From Alphaproteobacteria bacterium (GTDB lineage Bacteria; Pseudomonadota; Alphaproteobacteria; Acetobacterales; Acetobacteraceae), in NCBI GenBank assembly GCA_016869715.1, contig VGDM01000006.1:1-64000 (forward strand): a stretch of 64,000 nucleotides of DNA, in the 5' to 3' direction. A program made the position numbers and the translations under genes. Each line of letters begins with the position of its first letter. Within the stretch, counting starts at the first letter, position 1. The notes beneath the pieces were generated by a model. It saw only the letters and a program-made list of their open reading frames with translations, did not search any database and was not told the origin of the DNA. This document shows positions 42,631-52,631 of the stretch, one piece after another.

Positions 42631-43592
42631 GCGCCGGACCCTTCCGGCAGGATGCAAAGCATCTCATGCGCGGGGCCAATATAACGGCGCGGCAGCGGGC
42701 TAGCGCAGGCCGCTTCGGCATAACTGCAACGCTCCTTGAAAGCGCAGCCGATGAAGCCTGGCGGGATGCGCGGCACCACACCGGGGATGGATCCCAGCGG
42801 TTCATCGCGCTTTACCTTGCCCGGTACCGGTACGCAGGACAGTAGGCCGCGCGTATAGGGATGGCGCGGGGCGCGAAACAACTCAGCCGTTGGCGCGCTT
42901 TCCACTACTTCGCCGGCATACATGACGGAAACGCGATCAGCGACGCGGGCTACAATGCCAAGATCATGCGTGATCAGCAGAATGCCGAGGCCAAGGTCCT
43001 TTTGCAATTCTGCCAGCAAGCGCAGGATTTGCGCCTGTACCGTCACATCAAGCGCGGTGGTTGGTTCATCGGCAATCAACAATTCAGGATCGCACATCAA
43101 AGCCATGGCGATCATGACACGCTGCCGCAGCCCACCTGAGAGCTGATGCGGAAATTGCCCAAGCCTGAGGCCGGGCGCCGTAATCCCAACCCGCGTTAGC
43201 AATTGGACCGCGCGGTCCACGGCTTGCGTGCGCGGCGTGCCTCGATGGCGGCGCAACACCTCGGTCATTTGCGACCCAACCGTATAGGCCGGGTTCAGGC
43301 TGGTCATGGGTTCCTGGAAAATCATCGCCATGCGATCACCACGCAGGTGGGACATACGCTTTTCGTCGTAATCGCGAATGTCATCACCGGCAAAGGAAAG
43401 CCGTGCCACTTCGCGCTTGCCGCCCTTGGCGAGCAGCCCCATCACCGCGAGTGACGTGACGGACTTCCCGCAGCCGCTTTCACCGACAAGGCAATGGGTC
43501 TCTCCCTTTTCAACCTTAAGGGCAATGCCGCGAACCGCTGCCGTGCTGCCGAAGGTCACGCGCAGATCGTCAACTTCCAAAAGCGCGCTCAT
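42627..43592 (-). CDS. Peptide ABC transporter ATP-binding protein (DppD-like)
   Basis: A 321-aa ATPase: Walker [11 protein letters not shown]-loop [19 protein letters not shown], signature [17 protein letters not shown], Walker [13 protein letters not shown], switch His ITHDLGIV, and a C-terminal [21 protein letters not shown] cluster. Together with the following ATPase it energises the dipeptide-type importer. It overlaps both neighbours by 4 bases. Confidence 0.93.
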   Translation of the reverse strand: MSALLEVDDLRVTFGSTAAVRGIALKVEKGETHCLVGESGCGKSVTSLAVMGLLAKGGKREVARLSFAGDDIRDYDEKRMSHLRGDRMAMIFQEPMTSLNPAYTVGSQMTEVLRRHRGTPRTQAVDRAVQLLTRVGITAPGLRLGQFPHQLSGGLRQRVMIAMALMCDPELLIADEPTTALDVTVQAQILRLLAELQKDLGLGILLITHDLGIVARVADRVSVMYAGEVVESAPTAELFRAPRHPYTRGLLSCVPVPGKVKRDEPLGSIPGVVPRIPPGFIGCAFKERCSYAEAACASPLPRRYIGPAHEMLCILPEGSGA

Positions 43593-44461
43593 CGTGACAG
43601 ATCCGTGCCCAGCATGTCACGCAAGGCATCGCCCAGAAGATTGACGCCCAGCACCAGGATGAATAGCGCAATGCCGGGAATTATGATTATCCAGGGGCTG
43701 AAGAACATGTATTCCTTGGCTTCCGAAATCATCAGCCCCCAGGATGGCAAGGGGGGCGGCACGCCAAGGCCCAGGAAGGAAAGTGCGGCTTCCAGCAAAA
43801 TGGCAAGCGCCATTTCAAGTGTTGCAACCACGGCCAAATGCGTGGCGATATTGGGCAGCACTTCCTTGAGCAGCACGATTATCGGCGAACAACCGGCGCA
43901 GCGCGCCGCCGCAACATAATCCAGATTGCGAATTTGCATGGTGGTGGACCGCGCCACCACGGCAAAGCGATCCCATAGTAAAAGGCCGAGTACCAATATC
44001 ACCAAGGTAAAGCTGGTGCCCAAAAGCCCTGCCACTGCCAGGGCCACCAGCACCACCGGGATTGAAAGCCGCGCGGTAATGGCAAAGACCACAGCATCAT
44101 CAACTCGCCCGCCATAAAACCCGCCCATTACGCCAAGAAAAGTGCCGATAATGCCGGAGGTGATGATGGTCGCGACCCCAATGATCATGGAAACCCGCGC
44201 GCCATAAATCAGACGCGAAAGGTAATCCCGCCCCAATTGATCCGTACCGAGAATATTGGTGGGTGTACCGCCTTCCATCCACTTGGGCGGGATCACCCGC
44301 CTGCCAAGATCAATGGTGAATGGGTCATAAGGCGCCAGCCAAGGCGCAAATATCGCAACAAAGGTGACGAAGCCGACAATGCTTATGCCCAACAGGGCAC
44401 CCGCATTGCGCCAGATGCGCCGCCGGCTGCTGGCGCCGGCAGGTTGCAATACCGTACTCAT
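43589..44461 (-). CDS. Peptide ABC transporter permease (DppC-like)
   Basis: A 290-aa inner-membrane permease with the typical N-terminal helix, the LGTDQLGRDYLSRLIYGARVS motif, and the BPD signature DYVAAARCAGCSPIIVLLKEVLPN. It pairs with the DppB-like permease upstream. ATG 44461 overlaps that gene's stop as ATGA; the frame extends further upstream only within the neighbouring gene. Confidence 0.93.
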   Translation of the reverse strand: MSTVLQPAGASSRRRIWRNAGALLGISIVGFVTFVAIFAPWLAPYDPFTIDLGRRVIPPKWMEGGTPTNILGTDQLGRDYLSRLIYGARVSMIIGVATIITSGIIGTFLGVMGGFYGGRVDDAVVFAITARLSIPVVLVALAVAGLLGTSFTLVILVLGLLLWDRFAVVARSTTMQIRNLDYVAAARCAGCSPIIVLLKEVLPNIATHLAVVATLEMALAILLEAALSFLGLGVPPPLPSWGLMISEAKEYMFFSPWIIIIPGIALFILVLGVNLLGDALRDMLGTDLSR

Positions 44462-45375
44462 GCCGACCTCAAGCGCGGATCGAGCACGGCATTCAACAAA
44501 TCTGATAACAGCGTCAGGCCGATATAGATCAGCGCCAGCACCAACACGACCGCCTGCACCACGGGGAAATCGTTCTTGCTGATGCTCTCCCACGCCAGAT
44601 AGCCAACACCATGCAGCGCAAAGACAGTTTCGATCACAATCGAACCGCCCAGCATGAAGCCAAGCTGCACGGCGGCAATGGCGACCACCGGAATGGCCGC
44701 ATTGCGGAAGCCGTGTTTCACCAGAATGGAAAGCCGCGACAGCCCCTTCGCCCGCGCGGTGCGGATGTAATCGGAAGCGAGTGCTTCAATCATGCCGCTC
44801 CGCGTCAGGCGCATCAGCGATGGGATGGCTGAAAAGGACAGCACGATGGAGGGCATGACATAATGCTGCCAAGACCCGGTGCCCGAGATCGGCAGCCATC
44901 CCAAATTGAGGCCCAGCACGATCATCAGCGTAAGGCCGAGCCAGAAGGAAGGCATGGCTTGGCCAATCAGCGCAACCATCAAGACGCTGCGATCCACCCA
45001 GGTATTTTCGCGGACCGCGGCCAGAATTCCCAAGGGCAGCGCCACACAAAGCGCGATGAACAAGCCGCAAAGCCCAAGCGTCATAGTGATTGGCATGCGT
45101 TCCATGATGAGCCGCGATACGCGCGTCTTGAAGAAATAGCTATCGCCGAAATCGCCCTGCAACGCGCGCCAGAGCCAATCGAAATACTGCACCCAAAGCG
45201 GCCGATCGAGCCCATAGGCGCTGCGGATGAGTTCAATGTCCTCTTGCGTCGCATTTGGCCCCGCAATGGAAATGGCAAGGTCACCCGATAGCCGCGTGAG
45301 CAGAAAGCTCAACGTCAGCACCGTCAGCGCGACCAGAATCGCAACTGTCAATCGGCGTCTTAGAAAATGGAGCAT
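44458..45375 (-). CDS. Peptide ABC transporter permease (DppB-like)
   Basis: A 305-aa permease starting FLRRRLTVAILVALTVLTLSF, with the family segment ATQEDIELIRSAYGLDRPLWVQYFDWL and the BPD signature DYIRTARAKGLSRLSILVKHGFRN. It is first of four tightly overlapping transporter genes, 47 bases behind the gamma-glutamyltransferase gene. Confidence 0.93.
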   Translation of the reverse strand: MLHFLRRRLTVAILVALTVLTLSFLLTRLSGDLAISIAGPNATQEDIELIRSAYGLDRPLWVQYFDWLWRALQGDFGDSYFFKTRVSRLIMERMPITMTLGLCGLFIALCVALPLGILAAVRENTWVDRSVLMVALIGQAMPSFWLGLTLMIVLGLNLGWLPISGTGSWQHYVMPSIVLSFSAIPSLMRLTRSGMIEALASDYIRTARAKGLSRLSILVKHGFRNAAIPVVAIAAVQLGFMLGGSIVIETVFALHGVGYLAWESISKNDFPVVQAVVLVLALIYIGLTLLSDLLNAVLDPRLRSA

Positions 45376-45422
45376 CCCATCAACACTCTAGGCTTGATGG
45401 ATGAGAGGCGACAAGGGGGCCA

Positions 45423-47030
45423 TCACCACGCCCCCGCCCAGCCATCCCGGCGCGGATCGGATGCCGCCATGCGCACGCCATTTTCCAATACACGAATGGC
45501 CTCAACACTGCACGGGCCTTCCAGGTCGGGTATGGTTTTCACGCGGTGGCCGCGCGCTTCTAGGGCGCTGATGACCTCAGCCTCCATGCCGCGCTCAATC
45601 GTCAGCACATCCTCCCCGCCATGGGGGTAATTGCTTTCCTGACCGGGTTGTGAGGATGTCCAACGCGGCGCCTCCAGCGCCTGTTGCGGGTCCATGCCGA
45701 AATCAGCGCAGGCGACCAGTACCTGCGTATTGATCTGCACCTGATTATCTGCGCCGGGCGTGCCGAAGATCAGCCAGGGCTTACCCGCCTTCATCAGCAT
45801 GGGCGCATTCATGGTGTGGCGCACGCGCTTGCCGGGGGCCAAGGCATTGGCGTGGCCCTCATCCAAATGCCAATAGCTCATGCGGTTATTGAACAGGATG
45901 CCGGTCTGCCCGCCCGTTACGCCGGAACCGAAGGCGGAATTGATGGATTGAATGGCGGAAACGGCGTTGCCGTCGTGATCCACTACGCAGAAATAGGTGG
46001 TGTCCGTTTCCTGCGCGCCGCGCACCGGCAGCCTCGCCGCGCGGTCCGTGATGGTGGCGGCGTGTTCGGCAGCACGTTCGGCGGATAGCAGCCTGTCAAG
46101 CGGTGGGTTCACCGAGCCCGCATGGGCTTCGCGGTCCAGAAAGGCGCGCTTTTTCGCTTCAACCATCAGGTGAATCAGCGCCGCACTACCCCAGCCAAGC
46201 GCGGCAAGATCAAACCGATCCAGAATGCGCGCCATTTGCGCCATGGCGAAGCCCATGGAATTGGGTGGCGTCTGACGCAGTTCAAACCCGCGATAGGGCA
46301 TGGCGATAGGCGGCGCCACAAGCGCCTTCACAGAGGCCAGATCCGCCGCACGGACCAGGGCGCCAGCCGCCTCAAGATCAGCCGCCAGCATTGCGGCCAA
46401 GCTGCCATGATAGAAATCAGCAGGCCCTGCGGAGGCCAAACGCTGCAAGGTCGCTGCCAAGCCGGGCTGCACCAGCAAATTTCCCAAACTCGGCGGCTTG
46501 CCTTCAGGCAAAAATAGCGCAGCACTCACCGCATTTGGCGCCATCCGCGCACGGTTTTCGCCAGCAAAGTGGCGGAGCGCATGGGTCGCTGCAAAACCAT
46601 CCTGCGCCGCTTCAATGGCGGGGCCAAATAGAGCGCCCCAGGGCTTGCTGCCTTCCGCGCCATGCAGCGCGGCAATGCCAGCCACCATGCCGGGCGTTTG
46701 GATGGAAAGCGCGCCATGCACCGGAATGCCGCCCGCCGCGCAATAATGCGCAATGGTTGCCATGGCCGGTGCCGCCGCTGTACCGTTATAGGTTGTGCTG
46801 GTGCCGGTTTTCGCATTCCAGGCATGGTAGAAACCATCTCCACCCAGCCCCGACATATGCGGCTCCACCACACCGAGCGTCAGCGCGATCGCCACCGCCG
46901 CATCAGCGGCATTGCCGCCGGCGCGCAGAATCTCCATCCCCGCCGCAGTCGCGACCGGATGGTTGCTTGCCACCGCGCCGCGCCGCCCCATGATCAAAGG
47001 GCGATGCGCGCGGATGCCCTCATAAGCCAT
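45423..47030 (-). CDS. Gamma-glutamyltransferase family protein, probably cytoplasmic
   Basis: A 535-aa Ntn-hydrolase of the GGT family. Typical segments are GAVASNHPVATAAGMEILR, GGNAADAAVAIALTLGVVEPHMSGLGG and GALSIQTPGMVAGIAALH. The autocatalytic nucleophile is Thr344 in ETDTTYFCVVDHDGNAVS, then NNRMSYW and HTMNAPML. There is no signal peptide, unlike the periplasmic GGT of E. coli, so cleavage of gamma-glutamyl bonds should occur inside the cell. It sits directly upstream of a complete peptide ABC importer, suggesting import followed by hydrolysis of a gamma-glutamyl compound. Confidence 0.9.
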   Translation of the reverse strand: MAYEGIRAHRPLIMGRRGAVASNHPVATAAGMEILRAGGNAADAAVAIALTLGVVEPHMSGLGGDGFYHAWNAKTGTSTTYNGTAAAPAMATIAHYCAAGGIPVHGALSIQTPGMVAGIAALHGAEGSKPWGALFGPAIEAAQDGFAATHALRHFAGENRARMAPNAVSAALFLPEGKPPSLGNLLVQPGLAATLQRLASAGPADFYHGSLAAMLAADLEAAGALVRAADLASVKALVAPPIAMPYRGFELRQTPPNSMGFAMAQMARILDRFDLAALGWGSAALIHLMVEAKKRAFLDREAHAGSVNPPLDRLLSAERAAEHAATITDRAARLPVRGAQETDTTYFCVVDHDGNAVSAIQSINSAFGSGVTGGQTGILFNNRMSYWHLDEGHANALAPGKRVRHTMNAPMLMKAGKPWLIFGTPGADNQVQINTQVLVACADFGMDPQQALEAPRWTSSQPGQESNYPHGGEDVLTIERGMEAEVISALEARGHRVKTIPDLEGPCSVEAIRVLENGVRMAASDPRRDGWAGAW

Positions 47031-47033
47031 GGC

Positions 47034-48011
47034 TCAGCCCCCGAGATTCATGCGTGAGACAATCGGCGCCCAGCGTGTCACTTCCGCCTGCACATGCGCT
47101 GCTGCAGCGGTGGGCGAAGGATCGGGCCAGGTTTCCACGCCCGCTGCTGCCAGACGCTGCTTCACGGCAGGGTCTGCGACGGCGCGCAGCGTTGCCTCAC
47201 GAATGGGGGCGAGCGCTTCTTCCGACGTGCCCGGCTTGCCAAACAGCACCTGCCAGGCCGTGACTTCATAGCCAGGCACACCAACCTGTGCGAGTGCGGG
47301 CAGGCCGGGCACAAGGTCAGAAGGTGTCGCGGAACTCACAGCCAACCCCCGCACGCGGCCATCGCGCATCAGCGGCGCGAGCATGGTTGGGCTATCAATG
47401 GTCAGGTTCATCCGCCCCGCGAGCAAATCCTGCACTGCATTGGCGGCAGTGCGATAGGGCACGATGGTGAAGCTGGCGCCGGAAAGCTGGCGGAACAATT
47501 CGCCTGCGAGATGATTGGTGGCACCGGGATTGGTCGCACCGTAATTCGCTTCTTCCTTCTTCTGCGATAGCCAAGCCATCAGCGAGGCGACATCACGCGC
47601 CGGCACGTCTGGGTGTACAGCAAGCACGAAGGGCTGCCGACTAACCAAAGCGAGGGGGATGAAATCCGTTACCGGATCATGCGGAAAATTCCGATAGACC
47701 GCGCGCATCACAGGATGGTTATTGGTGCCGATGAAAATCGTATTGCCATCGGCGGGCAGGCGATGAAACGCTGCCGCGCCCACTGTGCTGCCAGCGCCGG
47801 CGATATTCTCCGGCACCACGGGCCGGCCAAGTTGGGTTTGCAAGGCATCGGCCAGGATGCGGCCGACTACATCCGTTACACCACCCACACCAACCGGGAT
47901 GATCATGCGCAAGGGCCGCGCCTGGGCAAGTGCCGGGGCAGCGAGGCCAAGCGCAGCAGCGGAAAGCAGGGAACGACGCAGCATGGGAAGGGGACCTTTC
48001 GGTTTTGCCAT
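47034..48011 (-). CDS. Bug/TctC family receptor (5 of 6), linked to GGT/ABC operon
   Basis: A 325-aa receptor with a signal peptide (LRRSLLSAAALGLAAPALAQA) and Bug segments ARPLRMIIPVGVGGVTDVVG, ENIAGAGSTVGAAAFH, DGNTIFIGTNNHP and ANYGATNPGATNH. The start is uncertain: ATG 48011 has AGG upstream, while ATG 47984 gives a more typical signal peptide length. The GGT gene starts 3 bases after its stop, so they share an operon with the ABC importer. Confidence 0.9.
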   Translation of the reverse strand: MAKPKGPLPMLRRSLLSAAALGLAAPALAQARPLRMIIPVGVGGVTDVVGRILADALQTQLGRPVVPENIAGAGSTVGAAAFHRLPADGNTIFIGTNNHPVMRAVYRNFPHDPVTDFIPLALVSRQPFVLAVHPDVPARDVASLMAWLSQKKEEANYGATNPGATNHLAGELFRQLSGASFTIVPYRTAANAVQDLLAGRMNLTIDSPTMLAPLMRDGRVRGLAVSSATPSDLVPGLPALAQVGVPGYEVTAWQVLFGKPGTSEEALAPIREATLRAVADPAVKQRLAAAGVETWPDPSPTAAAAHVQAEVTRWAPIVSRMNLGG

Positions 48012-48114
48012 GCCGCAACCTAGCCTGACTTGGCCATTCTGCCAGCCCTGCCAGGCTTGGCTTTCCAAGCCTGGCATTTCGGGCTTAGCTCAAGCGCACT
48101 ACGGGGGGCACGGC

Positions 48115-48804
48115 ATGCCAAGCATTGTTCTGATCCACGGGGCCTATCAGGGCGGTTGGATTTGGCGCCTTGTCGCCGAAAGGCTGCGCGCTGCGGGCCA
48201 TGAGGTGCATGCGCCAACCTTGGATGGCTGCGCGGAACGGCGCCACCAGATGCGCGCTGGCATTGATACCGAAAGCCACGGCCAGGAAATCGCCGAATAC
48301 CTCCATTTCCATGATTTGCGGGATACGGTGCTTGTCGGCACCTCGGCCGGTGGCATGGTGATGGCAGCGGCGGCAGAGCGCGCACGCAACCGCATCGGGC
48401 GCCTGGTTTTCGCCGATGCGCTGGCACTGATGGATGGCGAGAAAATTCGTGACATCGTGACCCGCCCCGCCGCCATCAATACCGACATCGCGATCGGCCC
48501 GAGCCGAGGGGATGCGCTGAACAGGCTTTTCCTCGGCATGGAAAAGGGCCTCGCCGAATGGGCGGCAGATCGCATGACGCTCCATCCAATCAAGACCTTC
48601 ACCCAGCCGGTGAAGCTGCCAAGCTTCTGGCAGCAAGCCTGGCAGGCTTCCGTAATCTATTGCCCACAGGCGGCCAATCCCGGAGAGACGCATCAACGCC
48701 GCTGCGCGGAAAAACTGAACGCGCGTTGGCATGTGATTGACACGGGCCATTACCCCATGCTGACCACGCCGGATGAGCTTGCGCGCATCATCATCTCCGG
48801 CTGA
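48115..48804 (+). CDS. Alpha/beta hydrolase
   Basis: A 229-aa alpha/beta-hydrolase: oxyanion segment IVLIHGAYQGGWIWR, nucleophile elbow GTSAGG (Ser), an acid in the ADALALMDGE region, and the catalytic His in DTGHYPML near the end. It resembles the small esterase group that includes salicylate-binding-protein-like and polyneuridine-aldehyde-esterase-like proteins. A G-run lies upstream of ATG 48115. Its last 32 bases overlap the start of glpD in another frame, suggesting co-expression. Substrate unknown. Confidence 0.9.
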   Translation: MPSIVLIHGAYQGGWIWRLVAERLRAAGHEVHAPTLDGCAERRHQMRAGIDTESHGQEIAEYLHFHDLRDTVLVGTSAGGMVMAAAAERARNRIGRLVFADALALMDGEKIRDIVTRPAAINTDIAIGPSRGDALNRLFLGMEKGLAEWAADRMTLHPIKTFTQPVKLPSFWQQAWQASVIYCPQAANPGETHQRRCAEKLNARWHVIDTGHYPMLTTPDELARIIISG

Positions 48805-50266
48805 ACCCTACGACCTTGCCGTCATTGGTGGCGGCATAAATGGCGCGGGCATTGCGCGTGATGCGGCAGGCCGCGGGCTTTCCGTGGTGCTGTTCGAAAA
48901 GGGCGATCTCAGTGGCGGCACTTCGGCCAATTCCACCAAGCTGATCCATGGTGGCCTGCGTTATCTAGAACATTACGAATTCCGCCTGGTGCGGGAAGCG
49001 CTGATTGAACGCGAAATCCTGCTCGGCATCGCGCCGCATATCATCTGGCCCTTGCGCTTCGTTCTGCCGCATCACCAGGGCCTCAGGCCCGCCTGGCTGC
49101 TGCGACTTGGGTTGTTTTTGTATGATCATTTGGGCGGGCGGAAGCTGCTGCCGGCAACGCAGCGCATTGACCTGACACGCTCTCCGCTCGGTGTGCCGCT
49201 CAGCCCCGGGCATGCCATCGGCTTTGAGTATTCCGATTGCTGGGTCGACGATTCGCGCCTGGTGCTGCTGAACGCCAAAGATGCGGCGGAACGCGGTGCG
49301 GCCATCCATCCGCGCATGGCGGTGACTGCCGCGCGGCGGGAAATCGCGCTCTGGCACATCACCGCTGAGGGCCGTGATGGGACAGCCGAATGTTACGCCC
49401 GCGCCTTGGTCAACGCCGCCGGTCCCTGGGTGGGTGCGGTGCAGGGGCTGGTCATGGGCAGCAATCAGGCGGCGCGGCTTCGGCTGGTGAAGGGCAGCCA
49501 TATTGTGCTGCCGCGACTTTATGATCACCACCGCGCCTATATTTTCCAGAATGCCGATGGCCGCATCATTTTCGCCATTCCCTATGAACGTGACTTCACC
49601 CTGATCGGCACCACCGATGAGGATCACCCGAACTCGGAAGAGGTGCCGCAAATCTCTGATGGCGAGATCACCTATCTCTGCTCTGCCGCATCGGGCTATT
49701 TCCGCAAACCCGTCAGGCGCGAAGAGATTGTCTGGACCTATTCGGGGCTACGCCCGCTTTATGATGACGGCGCAGGAAAGGCGCAGGAAGTGACGCGCGA
49801 TTACGTGCTGAAGCTGGATGCGCCGGCGGGCCAAGCGCCGCTGCTCACAATCTTCGGCGGCAAGATTACCACCTATCGCAAATTGGCCGAGGCCGCGCTG
49901 GCCGAGCTTGGCCTGAAGCCCGAAAAGTCCGGCTGGACCGCCCGCGCACCGCTCCCCGGCGGGGATTTCGCGCCAGACGGCTTCCCCGCGCTGCTGACGG
50001 ATTTTCAGCGTGACTTCCCCCTGCTGCCAGAGGCGCTTTGCACCCGCTTGCTCCGCGCCTATGGCACCCGCGCCGGGCGGATTTTTGCCCCTGACCAGGA
50101 CCCCGGCCCGGTCATTGGCGCCGATTTGCACACTGCCGAGCTGGATTATTTGCGGCGGGAGGAATGGGCCGCATCGGCAGAAGATGTGCTCTGGCGCCGG
50201 AGCAAGCTTGGGCTCCGCTTCGATGCCGGGGCGCGGGATAGGCTGACGCGGCTGATGGGGGGCTGA
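48773..50266 (+). CDS. glpD: Glycerol-3-phosphate dehydrogenase (FAD-dependent)
   Basis: A 497-aa membrane-associated flavoprotein. The FAD site is LAVIGGGINGAGIARDAAGRG, followed by SGGTSANSTKLIHGGLRYLEHYEF, WVDDSRLVLLNAKDAAERGA, and the TIFGGKITTYRKLAE motif near residue 360; the C-terminal domain is complete. It oxidises glycerol 3-phosphate to dihydroxyacetone phosphate and feeds electrons to ubiquinone. ATG 48773 lies inside the hydrolase gene. The ugp uptake genes follow 93 bases downstream, so uptake and oxidation of glycerol 3-phosphate are linked. Confidence 0.95.
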   Translation: MSLRASSSPAEPYDLAVIGGGINGAGIARDAAGRGLSVVLFEKGDLSGGTSANSTKLIHGGLRYLEHYEFRLVREALIEREILLGIAPHIIWPLRFVLPHHQGLRPAWLLRLGLFLYDHLGGRKLLPATQRIDLTRSPLGVPLSPGHAIGFEYSDCWVDDSRLVLLNAKDAAERGAAIHPRMAVTAARREIALWHITAEGRDGTAECYARALVNAAGPWVGAVQGLVMGSNQAARLRLVKGSHIVLPRLYDHHRAYIFQNADGRIIFAIPYERDFTLIGTTDEDHPNSEEVPQISDGEITYLCSAASGYFRKPVRREEIVWTYSGLRPLYDDGAGKAQEVTRDYVLKLDAPAGQAPLLTIFGGKITTYRKLAEAALAELGLKPEKSGWTARAPLPGGDFAPDGFPALLTDFQRDFPLLPEALCTRLLRAYGTRAGRIFAPDQDPGPVIGADLHTAELDYLRREEWAASAEDVLWRRSKLGLRFDAGARDRLTRLMGG

Positions 50267-50359
50267 AAGACCCGCAACACAAGGTTCGCGAAACCGTCTT
50301 TTTCCTGTAATAGAGGATCAGTATCGGGCAACGATCGTCAACATCAAGGGAGCGGGAAC

Positions 50360-51697
50360 ATGAATCGTCGTCACATTTTGCTGGGAACATCGGGGCTGCT
50401 TGCGGCCCCCTTCATTGCGCCATCCGTGCGCGCCCGGGGCCGCACCGAAATCCAGTTCTGGTATGGGCTGGGCGGTGCGCTTGGCGAACGCGTGGCCGAA
50501 CAGGTTACGCGCTTCAATGCAAGCCAATCGCGCTTTCGCGTGAATGCCACCTTCCGCGGCTCCTACGTGGAGGTCATGACCGGCGCCATCGCCGCTTGGC
50601 GCGCCGGCACGCCGCCCCATATCGCGCAGGTGTTTGAAGTCGGCACCGCCACCATGATGGCCGCCGGCCCCGCCATCCGCCCGACGCATGAATTGCTTGG
50701 CGAAGCAGGCATCACGCTTGATCCCAAACGCTATCTGGCCGGTGTGCGCGGTTATTATTCCGACACGCAAGGCCGCATGGTTTCCATGCCGCATAATTCA
50801 TCCTCGGCGGTCATGTGGGTCAATCTGGAGGCTTTCGAAAAGGCCGGGCTTTCCACGACCGAATTGCCGAAAACCTGGGCCGAGATTCGCGCTGCCGCGC
50901 AGAAGATCAAGGCAACTAATGCTGCCGAAATCCCGATCAGCACTGCCTGGCCGACCTGGGTGATGTTTGAACAATTATCGTCCATCCATGATGTCGGGCT
51001 TGCCACAAAGGCCAATGGCTTTGAAGGCCTGGATGCGCAAATAAACCTCGGCGCGCCGATCTTCGCCAAGCATACCAATATGCTGCTTGAGATGCAGCGT
51101 GAGGGGACATTCGTGTATGGCGGGCGCGATGGCGATGGCTTCGCAAGTTTCCCCGCCGGCAAGGCCGCCATGTCCTTCAATTCCTCGGCCGGACGTGCAC
51201 AGGTGCAGCGCGAAGCGAAGTTCCGCTGGGCTTCCGTTGTACTGCCGCATCATGGTGATATCACCCAATTGCCGCACAATGGCGTGATTGGTGGCGCCAG
51301 CCTTTGGACACTGACGGCGCGCAACCGCTCGGCGGAAGAATATCGTGGTGTGGCGGAATTCTACCGCTTCATCTCAGAAGTTGAGCAGGATAAGTGGTGG
51401 CACCATGTGACAGGTTATGTGCCGCTGACGCTGGCGGCATATGAGGCTTCACGCGCTGAGGGCTTTTATACCCAAAACCCTGGCGCCGATGCCGCCATCA
51501 TCCAGCTTTCCCGCGCGGAACCGACGCCGAATAGCCAGGGCTTCCGCCTGGGTGGCTTTGTCGAAATTCGCAATATCATCCAGGAAGAGCTGGAGCGCGG
51601 CTTACAGGGTCAGCAGAATGCCGAAACCCTGCTGGGTAATGCCAATCGCCGCGCCGATGTGGTGCTACGCAATTTTGAACGCGCCAATCGTCGTTGA
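50360..51697 (+). CDS. ugpB: Glycerol-3-phosphate ABC transporter substrate-binding protein
   Basis: A 445-aa family 1 binding protein with an exported N-terminus (RRHILLGTSGLLAAPFIAPS) and the UgpB pattern TEIQFWYGLGGALGERVAEQ, RFNASQSRFRVNATFRGSYVEVMTG, and PHIAQVFEVGTATMMAAG. UgpB binds sn-glycerol 3-phosphate and glycerophosphodiesters. AAGGGAG precedes ATG 50360. A strong hairpin terminator follows, so it can be expressed more highly than the permease genes. Confidence 0.94.
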   Translation: MNRRHILLGTSGLLAAPFIAPSVRARGRTEIQFWYGLGGALGERVAEQVTRFNASQSRFRVNATFRGSYVEVMTGAIAAWRAGTPPHIAQVFEVGTATMMAAGPAIRPTHELLGEAGITLDPKRYLAGVRGYYSDTQGRMVSMPHNSSSAVMWVNLEAFEKAGLSTTELPKTWAEIRAAAQKIKATNAAEIPISTAWPTWVMFEQLSSIHDVGLATKANGFEGLDAQINLGAPIFAKHTNMLLEMQREGTFVYGGRDGDGFASFPAGKAAMSFNSSAGRAQVQREAKFRWASVVLPHHGDITQLPHNGVIGGASLWTLTARNRSAEEYRGVAEFYRFISEVEQDKWWHHVTGYVPLTLAAYEASRAEGFYTQNPGADAAIIQLSRAEPTPNSQGFRLGGFVEIRNIIQEELERGLQGQQNAETLLGNANRRADVVLRNFERANRR

Positions 51698-51706
51698 TCG
51701 CATCTC

Positions 51707-51737
51707 GGGGCCGCCTTCAGGGCGGCCCCCTCTTTTT
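51707..51737 (+). terminator. Intrinsic terminator/attenuator between ugpB and ugpA
   Basis: GGGGCCGCC (51707-51715) and GGCGGCCCC (51721-51729) form a perfect 9-bp GC-rich stem with a TTCAG loop, followed by CTCTTTTT. It lies between ugpB and ugpA in the same orientation. Partial termination here would give an excess of receptor mRNA over permease mRNA. Confidence 0.92.
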
Positions 51738-51749
51738 GGTTGAGGCTCC

Positions 51750-52631
51750 ATGCAGCGCAAGGCGATTTTCAATAACAAGCTGCTGCCCTATCTGCTGCTC
51801 GCGCCGCAGCTTGTCATCACCTTTGTCTTTTTCTTCTGGCCGGCGGGGGAAGCGCTTTGGTATTCCTTCATCCGCCAGGATGCCTTTGGCATTTCTAAGC
51901 AATTCGTCTGGTTTGAAAATTTCACAGACCTATTCGCTGATCCGCTCTATCATCAGGTCATCCTCAATACGGTGATTTTCTCGGCGGCAGTCACCGCGCT
52001 CGCCATGAGTTTCGCGCTTGGCTTTGCGGTGCTGGCGGATCGGCATATTCGCGGCAAGGATGGCTATCGCACGCTTCTGATCTGGCCTTATGCGGTGGCG
52101 CCAGCCATTGCCGCCATTCTTTATATTTTCCTGTTCCATCCTGACATCGGGCTGATTGGCCGCGCACTGAAGGCTGCCGGGATTGCCTGGAATTATACGC
52201 TGAATGGTAAGCAGGCCATGTTTGTGGTGGTGCTTGCTGCTGCCTGGAAACAGGTTTCCTATAATTTCCTGTTCTTCCTGGCCGGGCTGCAATCCATCCC
52301 ACGCAGCGTTCTTGAAGCCGCTGCCATTGATGGCGCGTCCCCCCTGCATCGCTTTCGCACGGTGATTTTCCCGCTGCTATCACCCACCACCTTTTTCCTG
52401 CTTGTGATCAATATCACCTATGCCTTTTTCGATACCTTTGGCATTATTGATGCGCTGACCAAGGGTGGTCCGGGCAATGCCACGCAAACCCTGATCTACC
52501 GCGCCTATATTGATGGGCGGGTCAATCTAGATCTCGGCTCCTCCTCCGCGCAATCGGTCGTGTTGATGATTGCAGTGATGGCGCTGACGCTGGTGCAATT
52601 CCGCTTCATTGACCGCAAGGTGCATTACTGA
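51750..52631 (+). CDS. ugpA: Glycerol-3-phosphate ABC transporter permease UgpA
   Basis: A 293-aa permease with six helices, starting [20 protein letters not shown] and containing the MalF-type EAA loop [22 protein letters not shown] and [15 protein letters not shown]. Its size and segments match UgpA. The stop overlaps the ugpE start by one base (TGATG). Confidence 0.94.
   Translation: MQRKAIFNNKLLPYLLLAPQLVITFVFFFWPAGEALWYSFIRQDAFGISKQFVWFENFTDLFADPLYHQVILNTVIFSAAVTALAMSFALGFAVLADRHIRGKDGYRTLLIWPYAVAPAIAAILYIFLFHPDIGLIGRALKAAGIAWNYTLNGKQAMFVVVLAAAWKQVSYNFLFFLAGLQSIPRSVLEAAAIDGASPLHRFRTVIFPLLSPTTFFLLVINITYAFFDTFGIIDALTKGGPGNATQTLIYRAYIDGRVNLDLGSSSAQSVVLMIAVMALTLVQFRFIDRKVHY

Noticed and set aside
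50267-50359. Weak hairpin GGTT/AACC followed by a T-run between glpD and ugpB
   Set aside because: Only four paired bases with a mismatch nearby; too weak to call as a terminator.
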